The position numbers and the translations under genes are program-made. A stretch of 64,000 bases of DNA, from assembly GCF_013522725.1 (NCBI RefSeq), contig NZ_JAAMRF010000001.1, forward strand, positions 372,001-436,000. Direction: 5' to 3'. Source of the DNA: Stutzerimonas azotifigens (GTDB lineage Bacteria > Pseudomonadota > Gammaproteobacteria > Pseudomonadales > Pseudomonadaceae). A model generated the notes under the pieces. That model was given only the letters and a program-made list of their open reading frames with translations. It made no database searches and was not told the origin of the DNA. How positions within the stretch are numbered: the first letter of the stretch is position 1; each line of letters starts with the position of its first letter. Below are positions 49,696 through 58,847 of this stretch, one piece after another.

Positions 49696-50592
49696 ATGAG
49701 CGTTCGCGAAGATCCCCTGATCGATCAGTTTCTCGATGCCCTCTGGCTCGAGAAGGGCCTGGCCGACAACACGCGCGAGGCCTATCGCAGCGACTTGGGT
49801 CTGTTCAATGGCTGGCTGCACGAGCGCGGCGTAGCCTTGAGCGACGCCGGGCGAGAAATCATTCTCGATCATCTGGCCTGGCGCCTCGGCAATGGCTACC
49901 AGGCGCGCTCGACTGCGCGCTTTCTTTCAGGGCTGCGCGGCTTCTACCGTTATCTCTGGCGCGAAGGGCAGGTCGGCCAGGATCCGACCCTTCGTGTCGA
50001 GACGCCCCGTCTGGGCCGGCCGCTGCCCAAGACCCTTTCCGAAGCCGATGTCGAGGCGTTGCTGGCCGCGCCGGACACCGCCGAGCCGTTGGGGATGCGC
50101 GACCGTGCGATGCTCGAGGTCCTCTACGCGTGCGGGCTGCGGGTGACCGAGCTGATCAGCCTGACGCTTGAGCAGGTCAGCCTGCGTCAGGGCGTGCTGC
50201 GCACCTTTGGCAAGGGCAACAAGGAGCGTCTGGTGCCGATGGGGGACGAGGCCATGCACTGGATCGAGCGCTACCTGCGCGAGGCGCGAGGCGAGTTGCT
50301 GGCGGGCAAGGCCAGTGATGTGCTGTTTCCCAGTCAGCGAGGCGATCAGATGACGCGCCAGACGTTCTGGCACCGGATAAAGCTGCATGCGAAGGTGGCC
50401 GGTATCGGGAAATCGATATCGCCACATACGCTGCGCCATGCCTTTGCGACCCATCTGCTCAATCACGGGGCCGACCTGCGCACCGTGCAGATGCTGCTCG
50501 GCCATAGCGATCTGTCCACCACTCAGATCTACACCCACATCGCACGTGCCCGCCTGCAGGAGCTCCATGCACAGCATCACCCTCGCGGCTGA
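49696..50592 (+). CDS. xerD: Site-specific tyrosine recombinase XerD
   Basis: From ATG 49696 the protein has 298 residues, exactly as E. coli XerD. Catalytic residues fall at the expected places: Arg149, Lys173, His244, Arg247, His270 and Tyr279. It acts with XerC at dif to resolve chromosome dimers under FtsK control. It heads the xerD-dsbC-hom-thrC block typical of Pseudomonas. Confidence 0.96.
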   Translation: MSVREDPLIDQFLDALWLEKGLADNTREAYRSDLGLFNGWLHERGVALSDAGREIILDHLAWRLGNGYQARSTARFLSGLRGFYRYLWREGQVGQDPTLRVETPRLGRPLPKTLSEADVEALLAAPDTAEPLGMRDRAMLEVLYACGLRVTELISLTLEQVSLRQGVLRTFGKGNKERLVPMGDEAMHWIERYLREARGELLAGKASDVLFPSQRGDQMTRQTFWHRIKLHAKVAGIGKSISPHTLRHAFATHLLNHGADLRTVQMLLGHSDLSTTQIYTHIARARLQELHAQHHPRG

Positions 50593-50682
50593 TCCGGATG
50601 TGTCGTGGCCGGCAACGGACCCAATGTGCGCTGTGATAGGCTGGCCCACTTTTTCCACGCCGCTGTCAGGAGATTTCAGTTC

Positions 50683-51411
50683 ATGCGCGTGATTCGTTTG
50701 TTTGCCGCGATGGCCCTCGGTCTGTCCGGTTCCCTGGCCCTGGCGGCCGATCCCGATCAGGCCATCCGCCAGTCGCTGCAAGCCCTGCAACCCGATATGC
50801 CGATCCAGGCCATCGCCGAAAGCCCCATGCCGGGCGTCTATCAGGTCCAACTGGCTGGCGGTCGCCAGCTGTATGCCAGCGCCGATGGCCAGTTCCTGAT
50901 TCAGGGTTACCTGTTCCAGTTCAAGGACGGGCAGGCGGTCAACCTCACCGAGAAGGCTCAGGCCAGCGCCGTGGCCAAGGAAATCAACGCGGTGCCTGCG
51001 AGCGAGATGGTGGTTTTCGCACCCGAGAAGCCGAAGACCCACATTACGGTATTCACCGATACCGATTGCGGCTATTGCCAGAAGCTGCACAGCGAAGTGA
51101 AAGAGCTCAACCGTCTTGGCGTCGAGGTTCGCTACATGGCGTTTCCGCGTCAGGGCCTCGGCAGTGCCGGTGCCAAGACCCTCGCCAATGTCTGGTGCGC
51201 CAAGGATCGTCAGGCTGCGATGAACAAGGCCAAGGCCCGTGAAAACGTACCCGATGCCAGCTGCGAAAACCCTGTGGCCAAGCAGTTCGCGATGGGGCAG
51301 ATGATGGGCGTGCAGGGTACTCCTGCGATCATTCTGGCCGACGGTCATATGATTCCGGGCTACCAGCCTGCGCCGCAACTGGCTGAAATCGCGCTCCAGG
51401 CGGGTCAGTAA
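50683..51411 (+). CDS. dsbC: Thiol:disulfide isomerase DsbC
   Basis: The 242-residue periplasmic protein has a signal peptide (MRVIRLFAAMALGLSGSLALA), an N-terminal dimerisation domain, and a thioredoxin fold with active site CGYC at Cys129/Cys132. It reshuffles wrong disulfides and is kept reduced by DsbD. ATG 50683 lies after CAGGAGA. Confidence 0.96.
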   Translation: MRVIRLFAAMALGLSGSLALAADPDQAIRQSLQALQPDMPIQAIAESPMPGVYQVQLAGGRQLYASADGQFLIQGYLFQFKDGQAVNLTEKAQASAVAKEINAVPASEMVVFAPEKPKTHITVFTDTDCGYCQKLHSEVKELNRLGVEVRYMAFPRQGLGSAGAKTLANVWCAKDRQAAMNKAKARENVPDASCENPVAKQFAMGQMMGVQGTPAIILADGHMIPGYQPAPQLAEIALQAGQ

Positions 51412-51506
51412 CCACGCCGCCGGTCCGAAAAGCCCGGTCCCCTTTGCGACTTCTCGAAACTTGGTGACCACCCTCGCTCAAAGCTAGAAACGAGCGAGGT
51501 GTTCCT

Positions 51507-51992
51507 ATGAAACTGGAAGGTTCCTGTCATTGCCGTGCGGTGCGCTTCAGCGTCGAATCCGCTCAGCCCTATCCCTTCATGCGTTGCTACTGCTCCATTT
51601 GCCGCAAGACGGCAGGCGGGGGCGGTTATGCCATCAATCTGGGTGCCGATCACAGGACCCTGCAAGTCGAAGGCCGTGATCATCTGAGCGTTTACCAGGC
51701 GCGGATGGTCGGTGATGACGGCGAGGTGAGCATCAGCGATGGTCAGCGGCATTTCTGCAAGCACTGTGGCAGCGCGCTCTGGCTTTGGGACCCGAGCTGG
51801 CCGGACCTGGTCCATCCCCACGCTTCGGCGATCGATACGCCGTTGCCGGTACCGCCGGAGCACACCCACCTGATGGTTGGCTCGAAAGCCTCCTGGGTGG
51901 AGCCGCAGCTCTCACCCAAAGACAAGGTCTTCGAGGAGTACCCAGATGAATCCCTGGCGCAGTGGCACGAGCGGCTGGGGCTTTCCCGCTGA
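51507..51992 (+). CDS. GFA (CENP-V type) zinc protein
   Basis: The 161-residue protein has the GFA fold zinc cysteines: Cys7, Cys9, Cys27, Cys29, Cys32 (CHCRAVRF and RCYCSICRKTAGG), and FCKHCGSALW later. The family is named after glutathione-dependent formaldehyde-activating enzyme, but most members have no known reaction. It interrupts dsbC and hom on the same strand. Confidence 0.88.
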   Translation: MKLEGSCHCRAVRFSVESAQPYPFMRCYCSICRKTAGGGGYAINLGADHRTLQVEGRDHLSVYQARMVGDDGEVSISDGQRHFCKHCGSALWLWDPSWPDLVHPHASAIDTPLPVPPEHTHLMVGSKASWVEPQLSPKDKVFEEYPDESLAQWHERLGLSR

Positions 51993-52109
51993 ACCGCCAC
52001 AATGCCCGCTGTACCCCGCGCCGATTGACTAAAACCTGCATGCTTCGTAATGTGCGGGTCTTTTGTTCGGTCGGTGCGCCGACCGTTTCGTTGGTATGGG
52101 GAGTTCAGC

Positions 52110-53414
52110 TTGAAACCGGTGAAAGTTGGCATCTGTGGGCTGGGTAACGTCGGTGGCGGTACCTTCAATGTGCTCAAACGCAACGCCGAGGAGATTGCCC
52201 GCCGTGCCGGGCGCGGAATCGAGGTTGCGCAGATTGCTACCCGCCGGCCGAACCCCAAGTGCGATACCGGCTCCACGCCGATTTGCGCCGATGTGTTCGA
52301 GGTAGTCGAAAACCCCGAAATCGATATCGTCGTCGAGTTGATCGGTGGCTACACGGTCGCTCGCGACCTGGTACTCAAGGCCATCGCCAACGGCAAGCAC
52401 GTGGTGACCGCCAACAAGGCGCTGATCGCGGTTCATGGCAACGAGATCTTTGCCCGGGCCAGGGAACAGGGTGTGATCGTGGCGTTCGAGGCGTCGGTAG
52501 CCGGTGGCATTCCGGTCATCAAGGCGATCCGCGAGGGCCTTGCCGCCAACCAGATCAACTGGCTCGCCGGCATCATCAACGGCACGGGCAACTTCATCCT
52601 GACCGAGATGCGCGAGAAGGGCCGTACCTTCGAGGACGTGCTCAAGGAAGCCCAGGCGCTGGGGTATGCCGAGGCCGACCCAACCTTCGACGTCGAAGGC
52701 ATCGATGCTGCCCACAAGCTGACCATCCTTGCGTCGATCGCGTTCGGCATCCCGCTGCAGTTCGACAAGGCCTACACCGAGGGCATTTCCCGTCTGGCTA
52801 CCGCCGACGTGAATTATGCCGAGGCGCTGGGTTATCGCATCAAGCACCTGGGCGTTGCCCGCCGTACCGCCGCTGGTATCGAGCTTCGCGTGCATCCGAC
52901 GCTGATTCCTGCAGATCGCCTGATCGCCAACGTCAACGGCGTGATGAACGCCGTGATGGTCAACGGCGACGCCGTGGGCTCGACGCTCTATTATGGCGCT
53001 GGCGCCGGCATGGAGCCGACGGCTTCTGCCGTCGTCGCCGACCTGGTGGATGTGGCGCGGGCGCTGACCACCGACCCGAATAACCGTGTTCCTCACCTGG
53101 CGTTCCAGCCCGACGCGCTGTCGGACCATCCGATCCTGCCGATCGGCGCCTGCGAAAGCGCCTATTACCTGCGCATCCAGGCCAAGGACCATCCGGGCGT
53201 GCTCGCCCAGGTCGCGACCATCCTGTCCGAGCGCGGAATCAACATAGAGTCGATCATGCAGAAGGAAGTCGAGGAGCACGATGGCCTGGTGCCGGTGATC
53301 CTGGTCACTCACCGAGTGGTCGAGCAGCGCATCGACGACGCGATTGCCGCCCTGGAGCATCTGGACGACGTAGTCGGTTCGGTCGTGCGCATCCGCGTGG
53401 AACAACTCAATTAA
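52110..53414 (+). CDS. hom: Homoserine dehydrogenase
   Basis: The 434-residue enzyme reduces aspartate semialdehyde to homoserine. It has an NAD(P)-binding GICGLGNVGGGTFNVLKRN, the catalytic domain with KALIAVHGNEIFA and EASVAGGIPVIKAIREGL, and a C-terminal ACT domain (about 350-434, SAYYLRIQAKDHPGVLAQ-like) for threonine feedback. I use TTG 52110 behind GGGGAG; it gives the standard Pseudomonas length. Confidence 0.96.
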   Translation: MKPVKVGICGLGNVGGGTFNVLKRNAEEIARRAGRGIEVAQIATRRPNPKCDTGSTPICADVFEVVENPEIDIVVELIGGYTVARDLVLKAIANGKHVVTANKALIAVHGNEIFARAREQGVIVAFEASVAGGIPVIKAIREGLAANQINWLAGIINGTGNFILTEMREKGRTFEDVLKEAQALGYAEADPTFDVEGIDAAHKLTILASIAFGIPLQFDKAYTEGISRLATADVNYAEALGYRIKHLGVARRTAAGIELRVHPTLIPADRLIANVNGVMNAVMVNGDAVGSTLYYGAGAGMEPTASAVVADLVDVARALTTDPNNRVPHLAFQPDALSDHPILPIGACESAYYLRIQAKDHPGVLAQVATILSERGINIESIMQKEVEEHDGLVPVILVTHRVVEQRIDDAIAALEHLDDVVGSVVRIRVEQLN

Positions 53415-53490
53415 TCCCTAGCCGGGAGCTGCACGCCGAACGCGAGTGTTTCGGCGCCAGCCTTCAGGCTCGAAACCGGAAAGGTTCGTC

Positions 53491-54915
53491 ATGCGCTACA
53501 TCAGTACCCGCGGCCAGGCACCGGCCCTGAATTTCGAAGACGTCCTGCTGGCTGGCCTGGCCAGCGACGGCGGCCTCTATGTGCCGGAAAACCTGCCGCG
53601 TTTCACCCAGGAAGAAATCGCCTCCTGGGCCGGCCTGCCGTATCACGAGCTGGCATTCCGGGTGATGCGCCCGTTCGTGGCCGGCAGCATTCCCGATGCC
53701 GATTTCAAGCGGATTCTCGAAGAGACCTACGCGACCGGCGAAGGCGGCGTGTTCGCCCACAGCGCCGTGGCACCGCTGCGTCAGCTGGACGCCAACGAAT
53801 GGGTGCTCGAGCTGTTCCATGGCCCGACCCTGGCCTTCAAGGACTTCGCCCTGCAACTGCTCGGGCGCCTGCTGGACTATGTGCTGGCCAAGCGTGGCGA
53901 GCGGGTGGTGATCATGGGGGCCACCTCCGGCGACACCGGATCGGCTGCCATCGAGGGTTGCCGCCGCTGCGAGAACGTCGATATCTTCATCCTGCACCCG
54001 CACAACCGCGTGTCCGAAGTGCAGCGCCGCCAGATGACGACCATTTTCGGCGAGAACATCCACAACATTGCCATCGAAGGCAACTTCGACGATTGCCAGG
54101 AGATGGTCAAGGCGAGCTTCGCCGACCAGGCTTTTCTCAAGAGCACGCGTCTTGTCGCAGTCAACTCGATCAACTGGGCGCGGATCATGGCCCAGATCGT
54201 CTACTACTTTCATGCGGCGTTGCAGCTTGGTGGCCCGGCGCGCTCGATCGCCTTCTCTGTACCCACCGGTAATTTTGGCGACATCTTTGCCGGTTACCTG
54301 GCGCGCAACATGGGCCTGCCGATCGCCCAGTTGATCGTCGCGACCAACCGCAACGACATCCTGCACCGCTTCATGAGCGGTAACCGCTACGACAAGGACA
54401 CGCTGCACGCCAGCCTGTCGCCGTCGATGGACATCATGGTGTCCTCCAATTTCGAGCGCCTGCTCTTCGATCTGCACGGACGCAACGGTGCGGTGGTGGC
54501 TGAGCTACTGAACAGCTTCCGTGCCAGCGGCAAGCTGGCGGTCGAGGAAGATCGCTGGACCGAGGCGCGTCGCCTGTTCGATTCGCTGGCGGTGGACGAC
54601 GCTCAGACCTGTGCGACCATTGCCGAGGTGTTCAAGGCGAGCGGCGAGCTGCTCGATCCGCACACTGCGATCGGCGTGCGCGCAGCACGCGAGTGCCGGC
54701 GCAATCTGGCCACACCGATGGTGATCCTCGGCACCGCACACCCGGTGAAATTCCCCGATGCGGTCAAGCAGGCGGGCGTGGGCAAGGCTCTGGAGCTGCC
54801 GGCTCACCTGGCCGACCTGTTCGAACGCGAGGAGCGCTGCAGCGTAGTGCCCAACGACCTCGCCGCGGTGCAGGCCTTCGTCAGCGGACACGGCAATCGC
54901 GGCAAGCCGCTCTGA
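53491..54915 (+). CDS. thrC: Threonine synthase
   Basis: The 474-residue PLP enzyme converts phosphohomoserine to threonine. N-terminus MRYISTRGQAPALNFEDVLLAGLASDGGLYVPE; the PLP lysine is in HGPTLAFKDFALQLLG; MGATSGDTGSAAIEG binds PLP phosphate; GILFDLHGRN-like and ILGTAHPVKFP segments follow. It lies 76 bases after hom. Confidence 0.97.
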   Translation: MRYISTRGQAPALNFEDVLLAGLASDGGLYVPENLPRFTQEEIASWAGLPYHELAFRVMRPFVAGSIPDADFKRILEETYATGEGGVFAHSAVAPLRQLDANEWVLELFHGPTLAFKDFALQLLGRLLDYVLAKRGERVVIMGATSGDTGSAAIEGCRRCENVDIFILHPHNRVSEVQRRQMTTIFGENIHNIAIEGNFDDCQEMVKASFADQAFLKSTRLVAVNSINWARIMAQIVYYFHAALQLGGPARSIAFSVPTGNFGDIFAGYLARNMGLPIAQLIVATNRNDILHRFMSGNRYDKDTLHASLSPSMDIMVSSNFERLLFDLHGRNGAVVAELLNSFRASGKLAVEEDRWTEARRLFDSLAVDDAQTCATIAEVFKASGELLDPHTAIGVRAARECRRNLATPMVILGTAHPVKFPDAVKQAGVGKALELPAHLADLFEREERCSVVPNDLAAVQAFVSGHGNRGKPL

Positions 54916-55378
54916 CGCACGGCGAGCCGGTGCATAAGGGTGGTGACCTTTAGCCAGGGCAGCGGGCGAGTACAGGGCTCTCGTAGAAGCGGCCTGGGCC
55001 GCGGACGCCGTGTGCAGCAGTACTCATCCGGCCCTGCGGGCCGCAAGGGAGACGGGAAAAGCACGCCGCTGCCTGAGGCTTCAATGAGCGCCTGTAGGCG
55101 CTGGCGCGCCTGCGACGAAGTCTGCACGGCTCTGGCCCCCGCCTCGGGCGATAGTCCCGGAATCACTTGCGGCGAGGGCAGGGCAGGGGCTGGCTTAAGC
55201 GCCAGTTCAGAAAAATCGCGGTGTGGCGGGCGCCCGGTCCGTTATGGCTATTCAGATCATCTCTGCCTACATCGGATATCCCGAGCCGAGCCCTGCTCGC
55301 TTCGCCCTTGCTGATCTCTTCGTCGCGCTGGCGCTGTTCCTCATTCGCCGGGCGCTCGTCTGACGCCGCGCAAAGAGC
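54916..55378. other. 463-base intergenic region between thrC and the GntR gene
   Basis: No gene is convincing. A 39-codon frame (55244-55363, starting MAIQIISAYIGYPEPSP, hydrophobic end VALALFLIRRALV) has no ribosome-binding site. A short hairpin GCGCC/GGCGC (about 55087-55101) is present. The region separates the conserved thr block from the accessory cluster. Confidence 0.5.
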
Positions 55379-56065
55379 TCAGTCGGGATTGACCACGCCG
55401 GCCAGGTTGACTGCCCCGATCTTCTGACCGAGATGCCCGCGAAGGATGGCGCCCAGGCGCTTGCCGTCGCGTGCGCGCAGCGCTTCGATCATTTCCTCGT
55501 GATCGTTCACCGCCTTGCGCCAGAAGGCATCGCTCATTTCCATGGTGTAGCGAATTCTTTTGATCCGCTGGCTGAGATTGTTGTACATCTCCAGCAGGAT
55601 GGCGTTGCGCGAGGCCAGCAGGATGCACTCGTGGATCTGCCGGTTGGCCTCGAAATAGGCCTGCAGCTCCTTGCGCTGGTAGTGCCCGAGCATCTGCCGG
55701 TGCAGGTCGCAGATGCGCGCGAACTCCTCGTCCGTCAGGTGGCGGCATGCGGTTTCGCCGGCCAACCCCTCCAGGGCACCCATGACGTCGTAGGTGTGCT
55801 CGACGTCGCTCAGCGTCAGGCGGCTCACCCGCGCCCCGCGATTCGGCAAGATCTCCACCAGCCCCTCGGACGTCAGCACCTTGAGGGCTTCACGAAGCGG
55901 CGTCCTGGAAATGCCGAATTTCTCGCACAGCTGCTTTTCCGAGATTTTCTCCCCGGCGATCAGCGCACCGTGTTCGATCAGTTCGCGGATTCGGTTGGCC
56001 GCTTCCTGGTAGAGAATCCTGTGCTGAATCTTGTCCAACGACTTTTCCTGCGCGGGTAGCGTCAT
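55379..56065 (-). CDS. GntR family transcriptional regulator (FCD subfamily)
   Basis: The 228-residue regulator has an N-terminal winged helix (ISEKQLCEKFGISRTPLREALKVLTSEGLVEILPNRGARVSR) and an FCD effector domain (DVEHTYDVMGALEGLAGETACRHL ... HECILLASRNAILLEMYNNLSQR ... VNDHEEMIEALRARDG), whose Asp and His residues usually bind a metal and an organic acid. It is divergent from the glcG-TRAP genes and probably controls them. An alternative ATG lies at 56095. Confidence 0.92.
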   Translation of the reverse strand: MTLPAQEKSLDKIQHRILYQEAANRIRELIEHGALIAGEKISEKQLCEKFGISRTPLREALKVLTSEGLVEILPNRGARVSRLTLSDVEHTYDVMGALEGLAGETACRHLTDEEFARICDLHRQMLGHYQRKELQAYFEANRQIHECILLASRNAILLEMYNNLSQRIKRIRYTMEMSDAFWRKAVNDHEEMIEALRARDGKRLGAILRGHLGQKIGAVNLAGVVNPD

Positions 56066-56123
56066 GTCGGCACCTTCGGTAGCGGTCGGCGGCATTGCCG
56101 CCTGGCCAGGCTGTGCTAGCTTT

Positions 56124-56140
56124 TTGAATTAAGAATACAA
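56124..56140. promoter_or_regulatory. Candidate GntR operator
   Basis: TTGAATTAAGAATACAA is an imperfect dyad, TTGnATT-nnn-AATnCAA, in the AT-rich divergent region between the regulator and the HbpS-like gene. FCD-type GntR operators are short AT-rich dyads of this kind. Assignment is by position and symmetry only. Confidence 0.45.
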
Positions 56141-56288
56141 AGTAGCTCGAAAGTGCGATCTACGCGAAGCCGGAGCGACGACAGTACCTCGCCGCTGCGT
56201 TCCGGTAAGCCAGAAGTGGAGTTTACGGAGTGCCTGCGTAGACGCGAAAGCACTTCATCCGATCCGAAACACCCTGAGGAGAAATGGC

Positions 56289-56750
56289 ATGGCTGGCAAG
56301 GTTTACCGTTCGAGCGTGGCGATTTCACGGGCGCAGGCCCGACGCATCCTGGACGCGGCATTCGCCGAAGCGAGGGCGAAGGACATGGAGCCGCTGACCG
56401 CCTTCGTCATGGACGGCGGCGGCAACCTCATCGCCGCCGAGCGTGAGGACGGCTGCGCCCCGCTGCGTTTCGCGGTCGCCAGAGGCAAGGCCTTCGCCGC
56501 GCTGGGCAACGGCGTCGCCAGCCGCACGGTCGGTGTACGTAACGAAGCGCGTCCGGCCTTTCTCGCCGCGGTGGCTGCCGCGTCCGATGGCCGCTTCGTT
56601 CCGGTGCCCGGCGGCGTGCTGATTCTCGACGTCAACGAAGAGGTCATCGGTGCGGTGGGTGTCAGCGGCGCGTCCTCGGACGAGGACGAGCAGGCCGCAG
56701 TCAGCGGAATCGAAGCGGCAGGGTTCAAGGCTGGCATCGTGCCGGCCTAG
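56289..56750 (+). CDS. GlcG/HbpS family protein
   Basis: The 153-residue single-domain protein has the GlcG/HbpS (DUF336) fold with SRAQARRILDAAFAEARAKDMEPLTAFVMDGGGNLIAAEREDGCAPLRFAVARGKAFAALG and GGVLILDVNEEVIGAVGVSG. HbpS binds haem in Streptomyces; GlcG accompanies glycolate oxidation genes, and others accompany diol dehydratases. No signal peptide is seen. It precedes the TRAP genes by 461 bases. Confidence 0.9.
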   Translation: MAGKVYRSSVAISRAQARRILDAAFAEARAKDMEPLTAFVMDGGGNLIAAEREDGCAPLRFAVARGKAFAALGNGVASRTVGVRNEARPAFLAAVAAASDGRFVPVPGGVLILDVNEEVIGAVGVSGASSDEDEQAAVSGIEAAGFKAGIVPA

Positions 56751-57211
56751 CACGACCCGGGGCGCTGCCGACCGGCCTCTCCCGGCTTGCGTCTCGATAC
56801 CACGGATAGATGGTCGTCGGCGGCGACCCTATTTCTCACACGCCGCGCTCTTATCCAGCCGCGCCGGCCCCTGACAGACGGTGCCGGCCGCTGCATGTCT
56901 ATTCCGTCGCCGACAGCAATCCGGCTGCGCGTGCCCATTGCCGTAGGCGACAGCTCCTTTCAGAACCCTCCACGGACCGCCGAAATTTTCTTCGATTCCT
57001 TTCTGGCGCCTCTCGAAAAGCTGAACTAAGGTCTGAACGGGATGATGAATAATGAATTCATTTTTCCTTGAAGCCCGGTTCGATGCTGTCCGCAATCTGA
57101 ATCCACCGGGCTCCAGCAACGCCGCCTGCCGGCGATGCGCGTCGGGCTGCCCACCTGGGCTCCGACGGTGATTGCAGTACCACCTCAATAAAAACAACAG
57201 TGGAGGTCAGC
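56751..57211. other. 461-base region upstream of the TRAP genes
   Basis: No convincing gene. It contains a perfect 12-bp palindrome AATGAATTCATT (57051-57062) and a 7-bp inverted repeat AGCCCGG/CCGGGCT (57072-57112). A promoter for dctP is likely here. Short frames of 60-80 codons have arginine- and serine-rich shadow-like composition. Confidence 0.5.
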
Positions 57212-58189
57212 ATGAAAATCCTGAAGACGGCATTGGTCGCGTCCCTGCTAGGTCTTGCCGCAGCGTCGGCACAGGCGGCCGAGAGACAGATCAAATTCGG
57301 GCACGTCGGTGGCCCGGGGTCGCTGTTCGAAATCTCGGCCAACGAGTTCGCACGCATCGCCAACGAAAAGCTCGAAGGCAAGGCCAAGGTCGTGATCTAC
57401 GGGTCCAGCCAGCTCGGCGACGACTCGCAGATGCTCAACAAGCTCAAGCTCGGCTCGCTCGACCTGGCGCTGCCCTCGACCGTGATGAGCAGTGTGGCGC
57501 CGGCGTTCTCATTGTTCGAAATGCCCTACCTGATCAGCGATCGCGAGCACATGAAGCGTGTCCGCGACGGGCTGGTTCGCGACGTGCTGTACAAGGCCGC
57601 GGAAGGCAAGGGCTACAGGATCATCGGCGTCTGGGAGAACGGCGTCCGGCAGATCACCAACAACGCCCGGCCCATCGTCGTGCCGAGCGATCTGAAAGGC
57701 CTGAAGCTGAGGACGCCGAACGGCATCTGGCGCGTCGAAATGTTCAAGAGCTACGGCGCCAACCCGGCTCCCATGGCGCTCTCCGAAGCTTTCGTGGCGC
57801 TGCAGACCGGTGCGATGGACGGCCAGGAAAACCCGCTGGTGCAGAGCTATTCGCAGCGCTTCCATGAGGTCCAGAAATACCTCTCCATGTCCAACCATGT
57901 TTACACCCCCGCCTTCGTCGTCGCTGGCGCGAGCTGGAAGCGCTTCCCCGAGGACGTGAGGCAGGCGCTGAGCGAAGCCGCCCAGCAGGTCGAGGCCTAC
58001 GCCCTGGAGCAGGGCAAGTCGCTCGACGAAAGCCTGGTGAAGAAGATGGAAGAAGCCGGGATGGAGGTGAACGAGGTCGACCAGCAGGCCTTCATCGACG
58101 GCTCCTCCGCGATCTACGCCAAGTTCGCCAAGGAAGTCGAGGGCGGCCAGGCGATGCTCGACAAGGTGAAACAGCTCCGCCAGATGTGA
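57212..58189 (+). CDS. TRAP transporter substrate-binding protein, DctP family
   Basis: The 325-residue periplasmic protein has signal peptide MKILKTALVASLLGLAAASAQA. The mature part has the DctP pattern IKFGHVGGPGSLFEISANEFARIANEKLEGKAKVVIYGSSQLGDDSQMLNKLKLGSLDLALPS, NNARPIVVPSDLKGLKLRTPNG with the carboxylate-binding Arg, and AFVALQTGAMDGQENPL. Ligands of the family are organic acids or related anions. TGGAGG precedes the ATG. A Na+-coupled three-part transporter. Confidence 0.94.
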   Translation: MKILKTALVASLLGLAAASAQAAERQIKFGHVGGPGSLFEISANEFARIANEKLEGKAKVVIYGSSQLGDDSQMLNKLKLGSLDLALPSTVMSSVAPAFSLFEMPYLISDREHMKRVRDGLVRDVLYKAAEGKGYRIIGVWENGVRQITNNARPIVVPSDLKGLKLRTPNGIWRVEMFKSYGANPAPMALSEAFVALQTGAMDGQENPLVQSYSQRFHEVQKYLSMSNHVYTPAFVVAGASWKRFPEDVRQALSEAAQQVEAYALEQGKSLDESLVKKMEEAGMEVNEVDQQAFIDGSSAIYAKFAKEVEGGQAMLDKVKQLRQM

Positions 58190-58260
58190 CCCCCACCTGC
58201 CTCCGCATGACCGCACCGAACGCCGGTGCGGCGATGCCCCAGATAGATCGGAGAGAGCTG

Positions 58261-58794
58261 ATGAATTCCGTCGCTGCTTTCAGAAAGGGTTTTTCCAAGT
58301 TGCTTGAAGTCATCGTGGTGATCAACGTTGTGGCGCTGGCGCTGGTGATCACGATCGGCTTCGCCTCGCGGTTGGCCGGCTCGCCGTTCAGCTGGTACGA
58401 CGAAGTGGCCTCGGTCGGGCTGGCCTGGCTCACCTATTACGGCGCGGCGCTGGCCGCTGCCAAGGGCGCGCATATCGGCTGCCCGAGCGTGGTGAATTAC
58501 TTCTCGCCGAAGCTGCGTCTGCCGATCGCGCTGGTCGCCGAGGCGATCACCATCGGCTTCTTCGTGCTGCTGGCCTGGACCGGCACGCAGGTGGTCCTGA
58601 TCCTGGAAGGCTCGACGCTGGTCAGCCTGACCAGCGTGTCGCTGCAACTGACCCAGTCCGTGCTGCCGATCGGTTCCGCGCTGTTCATCATCGCCGAGCT
58701 GCTGCGGCTGCCGGAAGTGATCGAGAGTGCCAAGGGCGACGGATTCGTCGATCACGAGCTCGAAGAGGCCGGCATCAAGCTCGCCAAGGCGTGA
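58261..58794 (+). CDS. TRAP transporter small permease, DctQ family
   Basis: The 177-residue membrane protein has four segments, including LLEVIVVINVVALALVITIGFASRLA, SWYDEVASVGLAWLTYYGAALAAAKGAHIG and the C-terminal LPIGSALFIIAELLRLPEV. The WxDE...GAHIG pattern is typical for DctQ. ATG 58261 has GGAGAG seven bases before it. Confidence 0.93.
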   Translation: MNSVAAFRKGFSKLLEVIVVINVVALALVITIGFASRLAGSPFSWYDEVASVGLAWLTYYGAALAAAKGAHIGCPSVVNYFSPKLRLPIALVAEAITIGFFVLLAWTGTQVVLILEGSTLVSLTSVSLQLTQSVLPIGSALFIIAELLRLPEVIESAKGDGFVDHELEEAGIKLAKA

Positions 58795-58847
58795 GTGGCC
58801 GAAACGCATAACGAGCGTCCGCCGCGGGCGCTCGGGGAGAACAAGAA

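Noticed and set aside
55244..55363. 39-codon hydrophobic frame before the GntR gene
   Set aside because: No ribosome-binding site and no known relatives; kept only as a note on the junction.
56110..56127. Sigma-54-like TGGCCAGGCTGTGCT before the HbpS-like gene
   Set aside because: The -24 element lacks the conserved ACG and the -12 spacing is poor.
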